In this document: piece after piece, positions 22,930-36,600 of the stretch
Layout of the letters: each line of letters opens with the position of its first letter
How positions within the stretch are numbered: the stretch's first letter is position 1
From: Haliclona indistincta
Lineage: Eukaryota; Porifera; Demospongiae; Haplosclerida; Chalinidae
Assembly (NCBI GenBank): GCA_964017065.1
Contig: OZ024785.1
Location: 806,001-870,000 of the forward strand
Direction: 5' to 3'
Length of the DNA stretch: 64,000 nucleotides
The notes under the pieces: generated by a model
The model's input: the letters and a program-made list of their open reading frames with translations, nothing else
What the model was told of the DNA's origin: nothing
The model's database searches: none
Made by a program: the position numbers and the translations under genes

Positions 22930-24220
22930 TTACATACCAAGAGATTCTTCCTCTTCTGTTTCACTGTCACTATATCACTGTCTGTCCCAATATCAGGCTC
23001 CATTGCCTGCTGAGTAGGCACAATAGGCTATGTGCGTATGTGCGTGTGCATGTGTGTGGGTGTGTGCATATGTTTGTTTGGTAGGTAAGTGCTTATGGTA
23101 AGTATATAACATTATTATGTGCACATGCCTCGTACGATTGCATGCACAGGTAGCATCACTCACTTTGCAATCAGATAATTTTGTCGTTTTAGCCTTGGTT
23201 GTAAATTGTTAATCTCCCTCCTTCTTTCTCCCAGTTTCTGCTTCAACTTGTTCATCTCATCAATATTATGCCTCGCTGAAAAAAATTTTGGGAGTAAAGT
23301 GCATGAAGGCTTAAGAAACAAAGAGGCTTAAGAAACTAGAGTTCGAATGAACACATACCCATGCGCTGAGCATAGTTAGTACACGACTACTCCAGCAATA
23401 CAGCAACAGCTATAGTCCATAGACAGCTCCAGAAAAATTGATGATAGCAATCATAGGATCATAGCTACCATACATGCACTAACAGACTAACAGTTGATTG
23501 AGAAAGACTGATACCTTATGATCAAGAAGTTTAACCATGGCTTTGACGTTCGGTACACGTGAGACTGAGTGCAGGCCAGGAAGCCGATATGGATAGATAT
23601 GAGGTTGGGTGACACACCCACAATACCGTAAATTGCTCTTACAAGGGCACGTAGCTTTAGAAAGTCATGGATTAGCCGCTCAAGCAAGGATTGCCAGCAC
23701 AGAAAACGTCTTCATAGGGCTAGCTATAAATTTAGTGAAGAAGCTGCAAAGTGCGCTTTGTGGTGAATTTCGAGTGGTGAGACGTAAACAAGCGTATTTT
23801 TTGATGACACACATACAGACGGACACAAATGCATAACCCTTCCGCATACTACGCACGGGTAACAAAGAGGCTAGGTTAGATAAAATAGTTACTATGGCAT
23901 CACTGAACCTGACAACACTCATTCTAGGTGAAGTAGGTGTCCATTCTCTCGACTTTATACATCACTCGATACCTTCTCTGTGGTCTGGATATAATTATGA
24001 TGGAAACCTTGCTTATTTTGGACCAAAACATGCCCCACTTATAGCTACTCCATATAAATATTTTCGGAGACTAGTCTTGTTACAGCAACTATTTCAGCAC
24101 ATAATATTGTATAATAACTAGCTATAATACTTACCATCTCTCCTGAATCCTTTTTCGGCGTTAACTTTCTTCACAGTATCTTCGAGCTCTTGAATCCGCC
24201 ACTTCAGTTCTAGTAGAGCG
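22930..24220 (-). CDS. Candidate coiled-coil exons on the minus strand
   Basis: Three short exon-like segments with plausible splice sites: about 24,212-24,138 (ALLELKWRIQELEDTVKKVN, donor GTAAGT), about 23,275-23,166 (RHNIDEMNKLKQKLGERRRE, NNLQPRLKRQ) and about 23,010-22,940 (MEPDIGTDSDIVTVKQKRKN). Helical leucine spacing before a catalytic exon is usual in THAP/DDE transposon proteins, but no catalytic exon is recognised nearby. It could instead be a small host gene. Confidence 0.3.
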
Positions 24221-25558
24221 GTTGATATTCGTTACTGTCGATCTAGTCTTGCTTGCACTCACGCTCCAATTGGCATGCAGTGTCTGCCATATTCTATAGC
24301 ACGTGATAGTAGCTCTAGTTACTGTAACATACCTGATCATCATGATGTATTCAAGCCGATAGCTGTACAGAGCTGTATCAGCACGATGAAAGCTACCACA
24401 AACACTGGCCGTAGAAAGTCTCCGTTACAACCTGTTTATCGGGCGCGTTTCATAACTGTAGCCTATCGTTTACGATACAGAGTGTATATCTGGTCCGATA
24501 CGTTATCGCTCCGATACGAATATGTCTGCGCTTGGCTGTGTAGAAAAAACGTGGTGGGCGGAATTACCCCGAAATAATAATTTTGGAATTTTCTCAGTAA
24601 TTAGGAAAGTCAAGCTGCTGTTATTATTAACGGTGATTAACCACTTACCTTACTATATACTGCTTGAATCAACTAGGCTCGATGGAGCAGTGTAACTAGC
24701 CACTCCATCAAGCCAATTATAATGCACTATGGCAGGCCACAAAGACCTGACAATTGTGCGTTGGGTGTGAAGCCCCACCCCAAGTCCCGCCCAAAGACAC
24801 GCCCAATGAAGACGTCATTTGTGATGTGACGGCGTGTTATGAGATATGAATCACGTGAGCCGTCGTGACTCATGAGATGAGGTCACTAGTATAAAGGATG
24901 ACGTATAGTTGAAGGCGTGGCTAGGGGCGGAACAAAGGGGTGTGCCCACACATCACACCAAGGGACAAGTGTCCCCTGGTGGAGTAAATAACAAAAATAA
25001 ATGACGAAAGGAAAGAACAACAATGCTTGTAAGAACGATGTTGTTGGGAGGGGATGGTGGACAGAAGTAGCAGCTTCACCTCGACACTTTGGAGTAAGGT
25101 GACAGCTGCAGACTGAGGCGCGTGCTCGTAATGGAGATGTGCGCATGCGAGTCCGGGCAGGCCACGCAGGAGCGGCGCTGCCGGACACGAGTGTGTTTAT
25201 TATAGTCGGTGGTTAACCTTATTTAAAGCTACGCTCTAAATATCATTTAACCACTTACCTTACTATATACTGCTTGAATCAACTAGGCTCGATGGAGCAG
25301 TGTAACTAGCCACTCCATCAAGCCAATTATAATGCACTATGGCAGGCCACAAAGACCTGACAATTGTGCGTTGGGTGTGAAGCCCCACCCCAAGTCCCGC
25401 CCAAAGACACGCCCAATGAAGACGTCATTTGTGATGTGACGGCGTGTTATGAGATATGAATCACGTGAGCCGTCGTGACTCATGAGATGAGGTCACTAGT
25501 ATAAAGGATGACGTATAGTTGAAGGCGTGGCTAGGGGCGGAACAAAGGGGTGTGCCCA

Positions 25559-28500
25559 TACGTCGCCCAAAAGGTTGTCTTGTCTTTCTTGTTTCCTTCT
25601 TTCTCTCCTTCTTTATAAGGCGACGAGGGGATGCACGATCCCAACGCTAATTGTTGTGGACAAAGCAAGAGCTACGAATGATGACCCTACCAGAAGAAGG
25701 GGTGTTGTTGGGGTAATCCGGGAAAAATGTAGGAGAGAACAGCCATGCACTATATATGATGTCAATGATGTTGAGACGTCGACATGACAATAGATGATTG
25801 TTTTAACAGTATATGCGTTCCCCACCCTGCCTGCTGTTCGATATCCGATTTTTTGGGCTGAGATTTGCCTGCAATTCAAGTATTCAAACTGCATGAGTTT
25901 ATACCCTATACGCATACTAGGATATGGGTATAGTTTTGGCTCTTCTATGAAAAAGAAACATGTTCTGGTCGGCAACAATAGATGTTCTGATGGCTCTTGG
26001 CTACAATTGCATTGTCCCGTTCACAAGTGTATGTAGCTTCGTTATTTTAGAGTGGGGTGTACACCAGGGGAACTGTTTAGGAGAACTGCACACATGTGTG
26101 CTTCTGAAGTGCAGCTTGTAGACCTGATAACAATAATTATTGAGTATGGAGTGGACATGAATGCGATTGTATTGGATAGTATCAAGAGTAGCGTTCCGAA
26201 ATGACTGATTGCATCTGAATACATACTCGACATGGCACAACAAAAATGGATTTGCGCGAGAGCATGAGCATGCACAGCAAGCATCATCTGCTCACAGTCA
26301 AAGGAACTGTTGCACCTGCCATTACAGTGATAAGTTTTGTCTTGACAGAGGATTCTGTTTTTGTCGACTACAAGAGTTCTTGAGACGCATACAGCTGATG
26401 AGGCATGGATTTCCCATGTAGAGTTAACCGGGAAATGAAACTGTGAGTGTATTAGCCAATGAATCTTTATTTTGGCAAGACTAGCCTGACTTAACAGACC
26501 GTGTGAGAACACGCATGGGGGGAGGGACTGGAACAGGCCTCTGAATATGAGACTGAAGTCTGTAGCATAATTATGTTCAATAGAATATGCCTAGATAAAA
26601 GGTGTTGCTTCTGATAGATCATTGGAATGGACATTCTAATAAACAGTGAAAATGTAGGAGGTTGAGAATTTTTAGGCATGTTCACTCCAGACACCGAATA
26701 TTCGTTAAACTGGATTGCGTCCAGTTTAAGTGCGTTCGCACGTGATTGCTACTCTAGATTAAGTCCAGGCTACCGCTGGTCCTGGTTTCAATCTGGAATA
26801 ATGCGGGGTGACGTGCACATGCGTGCATGTGCATGCATTGAGCGTGAGGACGGAGAAGACAACTTCCTCCAGCAATGTGCTTAGAACGAGAGCCACATCT
26901 GTTTGGAGGAGTTTGCTTGCTTAGACGTGGCACTATGTTCAAGTACCAATGCAGGCAAGGCGATTTTGACCGGTACGGTAAGTACTTGTCAACACCAGAT
27001 GTAAAAGGTATAGCAAGGCGATTTTGTAGCACACATTGGGCATGGTTTGACACCCGATGTACGTTCATAATATGAGACGATTTGCATTGTCTAACATTGT
27101 GACACAAACAGGTGCATGGTCTGGACGGTAAACACTCATGGGTACACTAGTACCGATGGAACTAGAGTCTTGGCTGCTATGTAAGCACTTGCCCTGGAGT
27201 GCGTGAGGGAGACAGGGGCACTGCAGCAAGTAGTTTTGGACGGACTCTAATGGACATGAATAAAAGTTGCGCATAGAGGATACTGCCAGAGGAGAATCCC
27301 TCTACCCCACAAAGAGCTATGGGGTAGCTTGGTAGGAATGAATATAGGGGGTGGGCAGTGGGTGGATAAGGACTGGTCACAAGGAGGAATGCATGTACGT
27401 TTCCTCCTTAGATGACCCCTATGCATGGTTCATTATTATGAGTTTTATGGTGCAGGCCTAAGTTGTGAGAGACAGGAGATCCATTACATACAGAGAAAGA
27501 GACCTGCAGGTGAGGAGGACATCACCAGTGTTCTCAACGGCCGAGAAACTGACTGCCTATGGGAGAAACTGGTCGCCAAGAGGGGCAGAGAGGTTAAGGT
27601 GGACTAGAGCCACGTAATTCTTTGAAGTGGTTATAGCCGTCAGCTATGGCAGCAAAGTATGTATAGAGTTAGGGGCTTTCACACAACTGGCAGAGAGTCC
27701 ATACTGGTCCATAGAGCAATGGGGGCCGTTGTGTGGTAATAAACTTATTTATCGGGGACTCAAAATTTACGCACACAGTGGTGTAGACATGGCAAGAGAA
27801 GCTACGTCGCTGCTTCAGGTACTCCAACAGTGACCCTGGAGGTCAGTGTGCTTAGGGGTTCCACTGGTGGGAGTGGTCTGCAGTCAATCTTCCCCTAGTG
27901 CTACATTAATACTGGTATAACAAGGAGAGATTGTATGGGTTGATCATCTCGGGACAGTGGTTTGTGCCGATAATGAGTTGGTACGAGTTGATAATGATAA
28001 TGAGTTGATAATGAGTTCCATTCAGCTTCCCTGAGCTGAATGGAAGCTGAAACAGCTCAAAATGTTGAATAGCTCAGTATGGCCATACCCTTAATTTTGA
28101 CTAAATGAAACGGGTGAATGTGATATGCAACAGGTTTGGCTAGAAGTAGAGGCCTCCTGTGTTATTGCTGATGTGGTAGGAGAGAATGGCCGGAGTACAA
28201 GGAGATGTCACCTTGAGAAATGTGAGCCAATGAGAAGTTATAGAGCAAAATATGTGCATGGACGTGTGTGATGGCTGAATAGGCACACACTGTTCAGAGG
28301 TATAAGTTCGATACTGCCAAGCTTTGTACAGGAGTGTTATATACACAGTGGCAGTGCCTATAGACAAGGTCATGAGCATATTCTGAATGTGAGTCCTTCC
28401 ATTACCACATGTCCTTGGTTAGGAAGTGTCTGGTTTGGATGGGAGGCATAGTGAGTGCTGCGGATGTTGAATCCACAGGGATATAATATAGGACCGGCTG

Positions 28501-28740
28501 TGTGATGAGAATGACCCATCACTGATAGAGTATGTATGAAGTTATGTTGACAGAGTAAGCATGAGAACCACTGCGGAGAGGCAATGATGGACACACAGTA
28601 GCTAGATGAGAGCTGTTACTGTACCTACAAGAGGTGTAGCGAGGAAGAGACTGACGGGACAGTCTTGTCAAGAAACAACACACACGTGCAGTGATGCTGT
28701 AAAAGGAGATTCGAGGAGTAGCCTGACAAGGCCACAAAAT
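25559..28740. other. Interior of the second split-repeat element without recognisable genes
   Basis: Short open frames on both strands show no domain I recognise. A 12-bp hairpin (TTCCATTCAGCT) lies at 28,016-28,045. Confidence 0.5.
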
Positions 28741-28749
28741 GGAACACCG

Positions 28750-29535
28750 AGGTTGAGAGCGGTAAGAACCACAGTGCCGCCAGAGCGTGCACAGAGGTGT
28801 CTCAGAGGAAGTGGTAAGAAACTACTGTGCTGCCGGAGCAGGCTTAGGAGTCAACTTAGTAGGAGTGGTAAGAACCACAGTGCTGCCGGAGAAGGCTTAG
28901 GAGTCAACTTAGTAGGAGTGGTAAGAACCACAGTGCTGCCGGAGAAGGCTTAGGAGTCAACTTAGTAGGAGAGGTAAGAACCACAGTGCCGCCAGAGCGG
29001 GCGTATAGAGGTGTCTCAATAGGAGTGGTAAAACCACAGTGCCGCCGGAGCGGGCTTAGGAGTCAACTTAGTAGGAGTGGTAAGAACCACAGTGCCGCCA
29101 GAGCGGACGTAGAGGTGTCTCAATAGGAGTGGTAAAACCACAGTGCCGCCGGAGCGGGCTTAGGAGTCAACTTAGTAGGAGTGGTAAGAACCACAGTGCT
29201 GCCGGAGCGGGCTTAGGAGTCAACTTAGTAGGAGTGGTAAGAACCACAGTGCCACCAGAGCGGGCGTAGAGGTGTCTCAATAGGAGTGGTAAAACCACAG
29301 TGCCGCCGGAGCGGGCTTAGGAGTCAACTTAGTAGGAGTGGTAAGAACCACAGTGCCGCCGGAGCGGGCTTAAGAGTCAACATAGTAGGAGTGGTTAGAA
29401 CCACAGTGCTGCCAGAGCAGGCTTAGGAGTCAACTTAGTAGGAGTGGTAGGAACCACAGTGCTGCCGGAGCAGGCTTAGGAGTCAACTTAGTAGGAGTGG
29501 TAAGAACCACAGTGCCGCCAGAGTGGGCGTAGAGG
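28750..29535. repeat. 53-bp minisatellite inside the second split-repeat element
   Basis: Repeated units contain GGTAAGAACCACAGTGCCGC, GGAGCGGGCTTAGGAG and TCAACTTAGTAGGAGTG. A shorter variant with GTAGAGGTGTCTCAATAGG alternates irregularly. A GA dinucleotide run follows at about 29,591-29,630. Confidence 0.9.
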
Positions 29536-29584
29536 TCACAGGATGGTGACAGCAAGTGAGACACACCAACCAGGCACAGAAAAA

Positions 29585-29635
<51 letters not shown>

Positions 29636-29928
29636 TAAGAGATAGAGAGAAAGAGAAAAGAAGTGGAGAATCAGAAGTGCCCAGGTCAGATCAGTCATCA
29701 CAGGCTTTCAGGGTGACAAGAAGTGGAACTATGCCGCCCACGACAACACAATGGACTACATGTTGCTATCAAGCAGGACTGCAAGAATACAGACTGAACA
29801 GAGATGGCATATATCGTGTGCTTTACATGTAAAGCGATTTCTATAAGGCTTTTCTTAATGCAAGCATAACAGAACAGTGGGGAGAGATCGAAGAATAACT
29901 CACTGCTGTCATACAAAATGGCGGTACA

Positions 29929-30353
29929 TCACGTGATGCGGACCGTGATCATGCATATGCTTTGTAGGCCGCCAGTAGGATCAACTGAGTTCTTTCCGGC
30001 GAATTTTCCAATAGAGAGAGCTGGGAAACGCTGACAGCGCCTCCATGAACTCGTCCTGCACAGCCGCTTGAGCCGAGCCTTGTTCATAGAGGTAGGTACT
30101 TGATGGTCACGGGCCGAGTTCCAGTCTGACTGCAGCGCTAGTCGCGCCGCCATACCAAGTAGCTGGTATGGCTGAAGCACCGTGTAGCAGCGCGATCGCT
30201 TCTAGACTCGATGAACGCGATCGATACAGAAGTAGCAGCTTCACCTCGACACTTTGGAGTAAGGTGACAGCTGCAGACTGAGGCGCGTGCTCGTAATGGA
30301 GATGTGCGCATGCGAGTCCGGGCAGGCCACGCAGGAGCGGCGCTGCCGGACAC
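29929..30353 (-). CDS. Small open frames at the 5' side of the second split-repeat element
   Basis: Two overlapping minus-strand frames start at 30,353 (MSGSAAPAWPARTRMRTSPL) and 30,180 (within it MAARLALQSDWNSARDHQ). The first starts within the a repeat, so an intact copy of its start also occurs at 25,188. The position is that of ORF1 in related elements, but no zinc knuckle or other domain is seen. Coding is possible, not shown. Confidence 0.25.
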
Positions 30354-30662
30354 GAGTGTGTTTATTATAGTCGGTGGTTAACCTTATTTAAAGCTACGCT
30401 CTAAATATCATTAGTGACTTGCTCTAGTTGCAACCACTAAGAGTACTTAGATTGACCTACAAGATCCTGCTATTGGTTGTTGGAAAGATTGTTCTCTGCT
30501 GGAGTAAAGCAGCTCTTAAGTTGGAAACACGGAAGTGTGGGCTTACAACTTGCTTGATTTACTGCTGATGTATAAAATAAAGAAAAAATAATAAAATCAT
30601 GTAAAGAACTACATTATTCAGCACATAATACACAAACACACAATTACATAAATTTCCCATAC

Positions 30663-33600
30663 CTGGAGGTGCCTCACTCAATGATGATGGAACAATGAAA
30701 AGTGATGATGAGTGAAATGATGTCCCGGAAATATCTATACAATTGCAACATTTTAAAGCATGGATGTCTAACTGTTTTAGCTATAATGTACATAATGAGA
30801 TGACACACCAGCAGTAGATGCATTGGGAACACCTCTCGATGAGCTTAAAGGAGGATTTTCTGTAGAGTACGTTGATGTTACTGCAATACCAGCAGAGGTT
30901 GATGATAATATTACTATAAGTAAATAAAGTGAAATAAATTATGATTGATTTTGTTTTGCAGTGTACTATACCAGTAACTGTTTCTTGGGCACTTGTTCCT
31001 TGTCCAACAATATTCACAGCAGCCACATTGACTGAATAGTGACCTGGTGGTACTCCATCTAGAGATACTTTAACTACTGGACTGGTATTATTAATGATAG
31101 TTGTATTTCCTGTTGCTGTGAGATTGTGTGTTAATATATAATGAGTGACCAATGTACTCTCTATCTGAGGGACCTGTCACAAATCTAACATGAGTTGCTG
31201 TACACATTATATAGTCTTACTGTCCAGTTTATAAACAGGAAGTCCATCATTGTCACTATAGAGATGTTTAACCGCTGCTGCACTCCCTCCCACAACTACT
31301 CTTACTGGTTTAACCAGTCTAGTACCACTTACCTATTGCTTACCTTATCCTGACATATGACCCAGAGAGACCAGGGCATGCCCCCAACATTACTGTAGTG
31401 GGAATGCCCTGGGTGTGAAGCCACGCCTTGAACCACACCCAAACACCCCGCCCCAGGTGATGCCTGAAGGGGGGCGCCGGGGCGGCATCTCAGCGTGACA
31501 ACACGATCACGCTGGGCTATTCCCAGCGGAAAGCTAACGAGTATGACAATACCATGAGACCAAGAAAAAAGAAAAATTCACAGCTCACAATAGTCAACTG
31601 CTGTGCGCTGAGAACTATCGTGACACGATGCTGGTCACTGCGCATGCGCTAACTCCAAAGACTCACGTGCGTGCAATGCGGTTAACCTTAGTTAAAGCTG
31701 CACTCTAACTATCAATTAACCGCTGCTGCACTCCCTCCCACAACTACTCTTACTGGTTTAACCAGTCTAGTACCACTTACCTATTGCTTACCTTATCCTG
31801 ACATATGACCCAGAGAGACCAGGGCATGCCCCCAACATTACTGTAGTGGGAATGCCCTGGGTGTGAAGCCACGCCTTGAACCACACCCAAACACCCCGCC
31901 CCAGGTGATGCCTGAAGGGGGGCGCCGGGGCGGCATCTCAGCGTGCCAAAGGGCCAAACCTAACCTTCTATCTCCCTCTACTACAAACTTGCCCTTCTAA
32001 GAATGACAAATGACATAGGTGGTGGAATAGACCCATTATACGTGAAAAAGAAAAACAACAACAACAAAAAAACATTAAAACAGCACAATCACGGTCCAAA
32101 TGGCAAATAAACTAACAAGTAAAATAAACCGATGATGAGTTACCAATGAAAGTTAACTATAAAGGTTCCAACCAGGCACACTACACATGACAACACGATA
32201 ATGACAACTACAACAATGACAACAACACACCACACAGTTCCATACACAGACAGGTCCTTCGAGCCTCCATTCCGTCACTCGGCGATTAGTGTTGAGATAG
32301 ATGCCAAGGCTTCTCTTGGAGTTTTGATGTAAATAGCATACGCCTCGCTCTCCCACCTACCCAGCATCTTAATAAAGTAGGCGGGAACGCCAGCAGCAGC
32401 AGCCGCTGTAGCCGCACCGATTCGGAAGCTGTGCCCAGAGTACAAAGAAGAATCAATGTTTGCTGCCTGAAGAGCTCTCTTAACCGCCCTGACAAACTGG
32501 TCTCTCGTCAATGGAGAACCATCCGCATGCACCAACAATGGACCCTCACCCTTAGGACGGATTGCTAAGTAGTCCAGGATAGCTGCTACTGGACACACAG
32601 TGGCGCTGGTCCTACCAAAGAAGATGTCGACGCCACGACCAAATGGGTCAGTTTTTGCCCTGCGCAAAGTAACTTTTATGAGTTTGGGATTCGCATGAGA
32701 ATCCACTGCCACATCTCCCAGAGTGATAGCTGGCTGTGACGTCAACACCCTACTCGGGGAGGTAAACTCACCAGAGCGCATGAAGCCGAAAAAACCAAGA
32801 CAACATGCCGCCCAGAACAGCTTGGACTCTACCGAGCCAGAGAAGATCTCTGCCGAGGCTATCTGTAGCTGGCGCATCATTGAAGCAGTGATTGGTAGAC
32901 ACTTGGACGGAGCAGCCACCTGACTACGGGCGATACCTTTCAAGACGTATTGAAGACGTGGCCACTCAGCTCTATCAGGAGCGGGCAGACCGGCAGACAC
33001 TTGCAGGTGCCTCAGCGCTGATAAATAGACGGAAATAGATTGTGATTTCAAACCTTCATGTGCAAGGAACGCTGCAAACAAACAAACAGACAGTTCTGAC
33101 AATGGTAAAGGAGGTAGTTGATAAGCCTGGCAAAAGGACATGTAACGCTTTTGTGCTGATGAATAAGACTTCATAGTTCGCTCGGCGATCCCTCGTGCAA
33201 AATGAGCCTGAACAAGCTTTTCCAACGCGCCGACGTCCAGTTGAGGGAGTGATCTGTTAGCAGCTCTGCTAGAGCGTCTGGGACGCGGGTGGGGGGCTTG
33301 AGAGCGGCCTGTGGACAGAGAGAAAGAAAGTCACTGACTCTGTTTCAGGACAGGGCGTCCGCTGCCGTGTTGCGCTTGCCTGCAATATGCTTGGATTGAT
33401 GCTCAAAACCATAATGGGCCTCAAAGAAAAACAAACAACGCAGAAGATGAGTCATGCGTAGATCATTAGCAGTACGTTTCGACAGACATGTCACAACGGC
33501 TTGATTATCAGAACGCACCATAATAGTTGTACCTCTCCAAGCGCTACCCCACAATGCGGCAGCTGCGACCACAGGTAACAATTCCTTAACAGCAATGTTA

Positions 33601-36600
33601 ACTTCCATGAAAGAGGGAGGCCATTGAATCTGGAACCACTGACCACTCCCAGGAGAGTAAGCTCCACAGCCCCATGAGCCAGAGGCATCTGATAAGAGAG
33701 TTGGTCCTCGGGGCAGATTTGGAAACAGAGCCCTGCCGTTCCAAGCTCCCACAAAGGTAGACCACCAAGCAATGTCCGCCCGGCAATCAACGTTCAGACG
33801 CACTTCCTGAGCCGGCAGACGGCGTTTCTTCGAGGCCTCAATCAAGTTCCGCATAAATGCTCGACCAGGCCTCACTACTGCTGCAGCATGACCCAGATAA
33901 CCAATAAGCACCTGAAGGTCATGCTTGGTCGCCCAGCGCTTCCTCCCCCACCTGCCCAGGATTCTCCGAAGGCGTTCCAGTTTGTCGGCTGGCAGTCTAA
34001 GCTCTTGAGATACCGAGTCAATTTCTATCCCCAGGAATGTGAGAACATTTGACGGACCCACCGTTTTCGACGGAGCCACTGGGAAGCCTAATCTCTCGCA
34101 CAGTGCGACAGCTTTGTCCAGAGCCTGCCGGCAAGAGGGGGAAGATGGGGGACCCCAGAAAAGAAAATCATCCAAATAGTGTACGCACTCCTGAATTCCT
34201 TCACAAAACATCGCCCAAGCCAACCCATCCGCCATAGCTGAGAAAATCTTTGGAGCCGAACGAAGTCCAAAGGGAAGTGCCTTGTCAATGTAGCAAATAC
34301 CACTCCACTCGATGCCGAGCAGGTGCTGGTCTGAACGATGAACGGGAACTTGCCTATATGCTGCCTTTAGGTCCATCTTTGCCATGAGAGCACCACGACC
34401 ACAACGGCTAACCAGTCTAGCTGCCTGGTCCACCGAAACGTACTTCAATGAACACAGATCAGCTGAGATTCCATCATTGATGCTGTGCCCTACTGGGGAT
34501 GATAGATCTACTATCAGCCTGAACTTTCCCGGCTGATGTGGCTTCGGAATAATCCCAATCGGGTTACGGCGCACTCCATACTCTGGTGCCTGCTGCAGCC
34601 GTCCTGCTGTAACTTCCTCAGTGATGTACTGGTCCACCACCTTGGGGTTCTGACTGACCGATCGGAAATTTCCAGACGCAGGTTTTAATGTGTGCTCACT
34701 GGTGCAACCAATTCTGAAGCCTTCCTCTATGCCCCTGGATAGTAATGATGCGAAGGCTGGGTCTGGATGCCGAGATAAATATGGGGCCCACTCCTCCATA
34801 GGGAGTGGCACTGGATCTCCACCCACTAACTGTCCTTCCAACAGCACCTGCCGCGCTGATGTTTCCTCTAGAGAAAGCAGATCACTTGTGTACCTGTAGC
34901 AGCCCTCCTGTATATTTGTAGCTCCTGCAGGAGGCGAGAAAATTATAAGAACCGGTTGCCATTGGGACACTACGCCCATTTCCAGTTAATGCTACTCTCA
35001 CTAATTCCCTATCTACCACACCACTAAAGGGAACCCCCACCATTGGACGACCCATGACCATACCCCTGTATGGTAGCTCTCGCCACTCGCCTGCGTGATA
35101 CTGATTAACCCATGTCCGATTGAATTGAACACAAAGAAAATGTAATAACACACAATCGACCATGAGGATACTAGTGAGGAAAGACTTCACATACAACCAA
35201 TCATCAGGAAAGACTTCAACATACAATCAATCATGAGCATACTAGTGAGGAAAGACCTCAACATACAATTGAACACGAGCGTACTTGTGCTCTATATGAG
35301 TGTGATAATGATTCACAATAAGTAGTGACTGATCAGCAATAGCTGGGTTCCCAGCAAATCAGCCTGAATGAATAAATGAGATACTGTTTGAATGAATAAA
35401 TGAGATGTAGATGAGTACATGGTCCCCTAAGGCCAGCCGTCTCCTAACGCTGTCTTGGTACTGACGGCCCAGGAGAACTTGGAGGCGGCTTGCTTTCAGC
35501 TGATCCTGACTTCCCCTTCAGCTTGTTCTTCTCGTGACAGAAAACCTCTGGGTGTCCCTGCCTGTGGCAGAACGAGCATACGTGAGGGAACTTGCAGCTG
35601 CTTGAGTTGCAATAACCAGATCGATTATAACGATAGCACCAATAACCCTCTACATGATATGGAGCTGGACGACGTGCCTGGCGATTACCACTGGGAAGGC
35701 GATGTGTAGGCGGAGCTGCAGCCACCTTAGCTGCTTCCAGTGATGCTAAAGCACACTCCTCTTTTGCGTGATCTGCCGCTAGGCACAACGAGCAAGACCT
35801 TCCGCCCCCTTCCCCCGGCCGACCAAGCACTGTTGCTGCCAATATGGAGGTGCTGATGTCTGCCCATGGCAAGTTAGCCCCTGCTGCCTGGTGCTGTCGG
35901 AACTGGCGATCATATAACAACCAGCCACTGCCCTTGTATCGCATTGCCAAATACATCACTACCATCCCATAGGCAGCCAGTTCCCGCGTCTCTTTATGCT
36001 CGACCCGGGTGCCCAAAAAGGCAAGAAAACAGGAAGCCCAAGCAGCCGGTTCAGCAACTTCTCTTAGACGGGAGCCACTGATTATTGGCTGAACCGTGGC
36101 TGAAGCTGTGCCCGCCTGACTAAGCTCTTGCAGACGCTGAAGCAGCTGGATATTATCCGTGAAAAATTCCTTGAAATCCACATATGCGCCGCTCTTTATT
36201 TTCTCTACCACTTTTCCAGGCACAGGAGGCAGTGCTGGAGACAGAATCAGAGGAGCCTTGGTAGCAGGTGGTGGGATGAGAGATGGAACGGTTACCGACC
36301 CCGCCAACAGCGATGACAGAGATGGCAGTGACCAGGCAGGTCCCGCAGATGAACAAGGCAATGCCGACGTAACCGATGAAGTTACTGCCGTGGAGAGAAG
36401 TGGGACTGACGCAATAGAAGCAACACCTGGAATCCCTCCACCTGCACAAAAGAAGGGGAGAGACATGAAACGCCACTACTGTCATAAGGTGGTGACTGGA
36501 TCATCCTGTTGACCGCCAATCCACCAAATTCATATAACTATAATTTTTATAACATAGTGGTTGCCGGTTCCGCTAAACTTATGGGAACTTGAGATTGGCG

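Larger units (their letters stand above)
19379..24572. mobile_element. Possible large element bounded by GGGGTAATTYCGCCC inverted ends
   Basis: GGGGTAATTTCGCCCAC at about 19,379 is matched in inverted orientation by GGGGTAATTCCGCCCACC at about 24,556-24,572. Further in, ACACAGCCAAGCGC (near 20,077) is matched inverted near 24,534. This suggests an old composite element of about 5.2 kb. No transposase is recognisable, and the inner segments may include independent insertions. No target duplication was found. Confidence 0.35.
24638..30412 (-). mobile_element. Second split-direct-repeat (Ngaro/DIRS-type) element, apparently non-autonomous
   Basis: Layout on the minus strand is a (30,412-30,226), interior, b (25,558-25,248), a (25,247-25,061), b (24,948-24,638). 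The a repeat is 187 bp and the b repeat 311 bp. This is the A1-interior-B1-A2-B2 order of PAT/Ngaro-type YR retrotransposons. The outer ends (TAACC(A/G)CT and CTCTAA(A/C)TATCA) match those of the complete element at 31,269-38,309. No RT, RNase H or tyrosine recombinase could be read in the 4.6-kb interior, which contains a 53-bp minisatellite and a GA microsatellite. It probably moved using proteins of a relative. Confidence 0.75.

Noticed and set aside
28281..28335. tRNA-like B box (AGTTCGATAC)
   Set aside because: No matching A box or cloverleaf around it.
29483..29701. Leucine/serine-rich ORF over the GA run (also 37,553-37,898)
   Set aside because: Low-complexity dinucleotide translation, open on both strands.
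33491..34303. Additional minus and plus ORFs inside the RT region
   Set aside because: Shadows of the RT frame in other frames.
36153..36512. Overlapping plus and minus ORFs over the gag-like start
   Set aside because: Alternative-frame shadows; the zinc-knuckle frame is the supported one.
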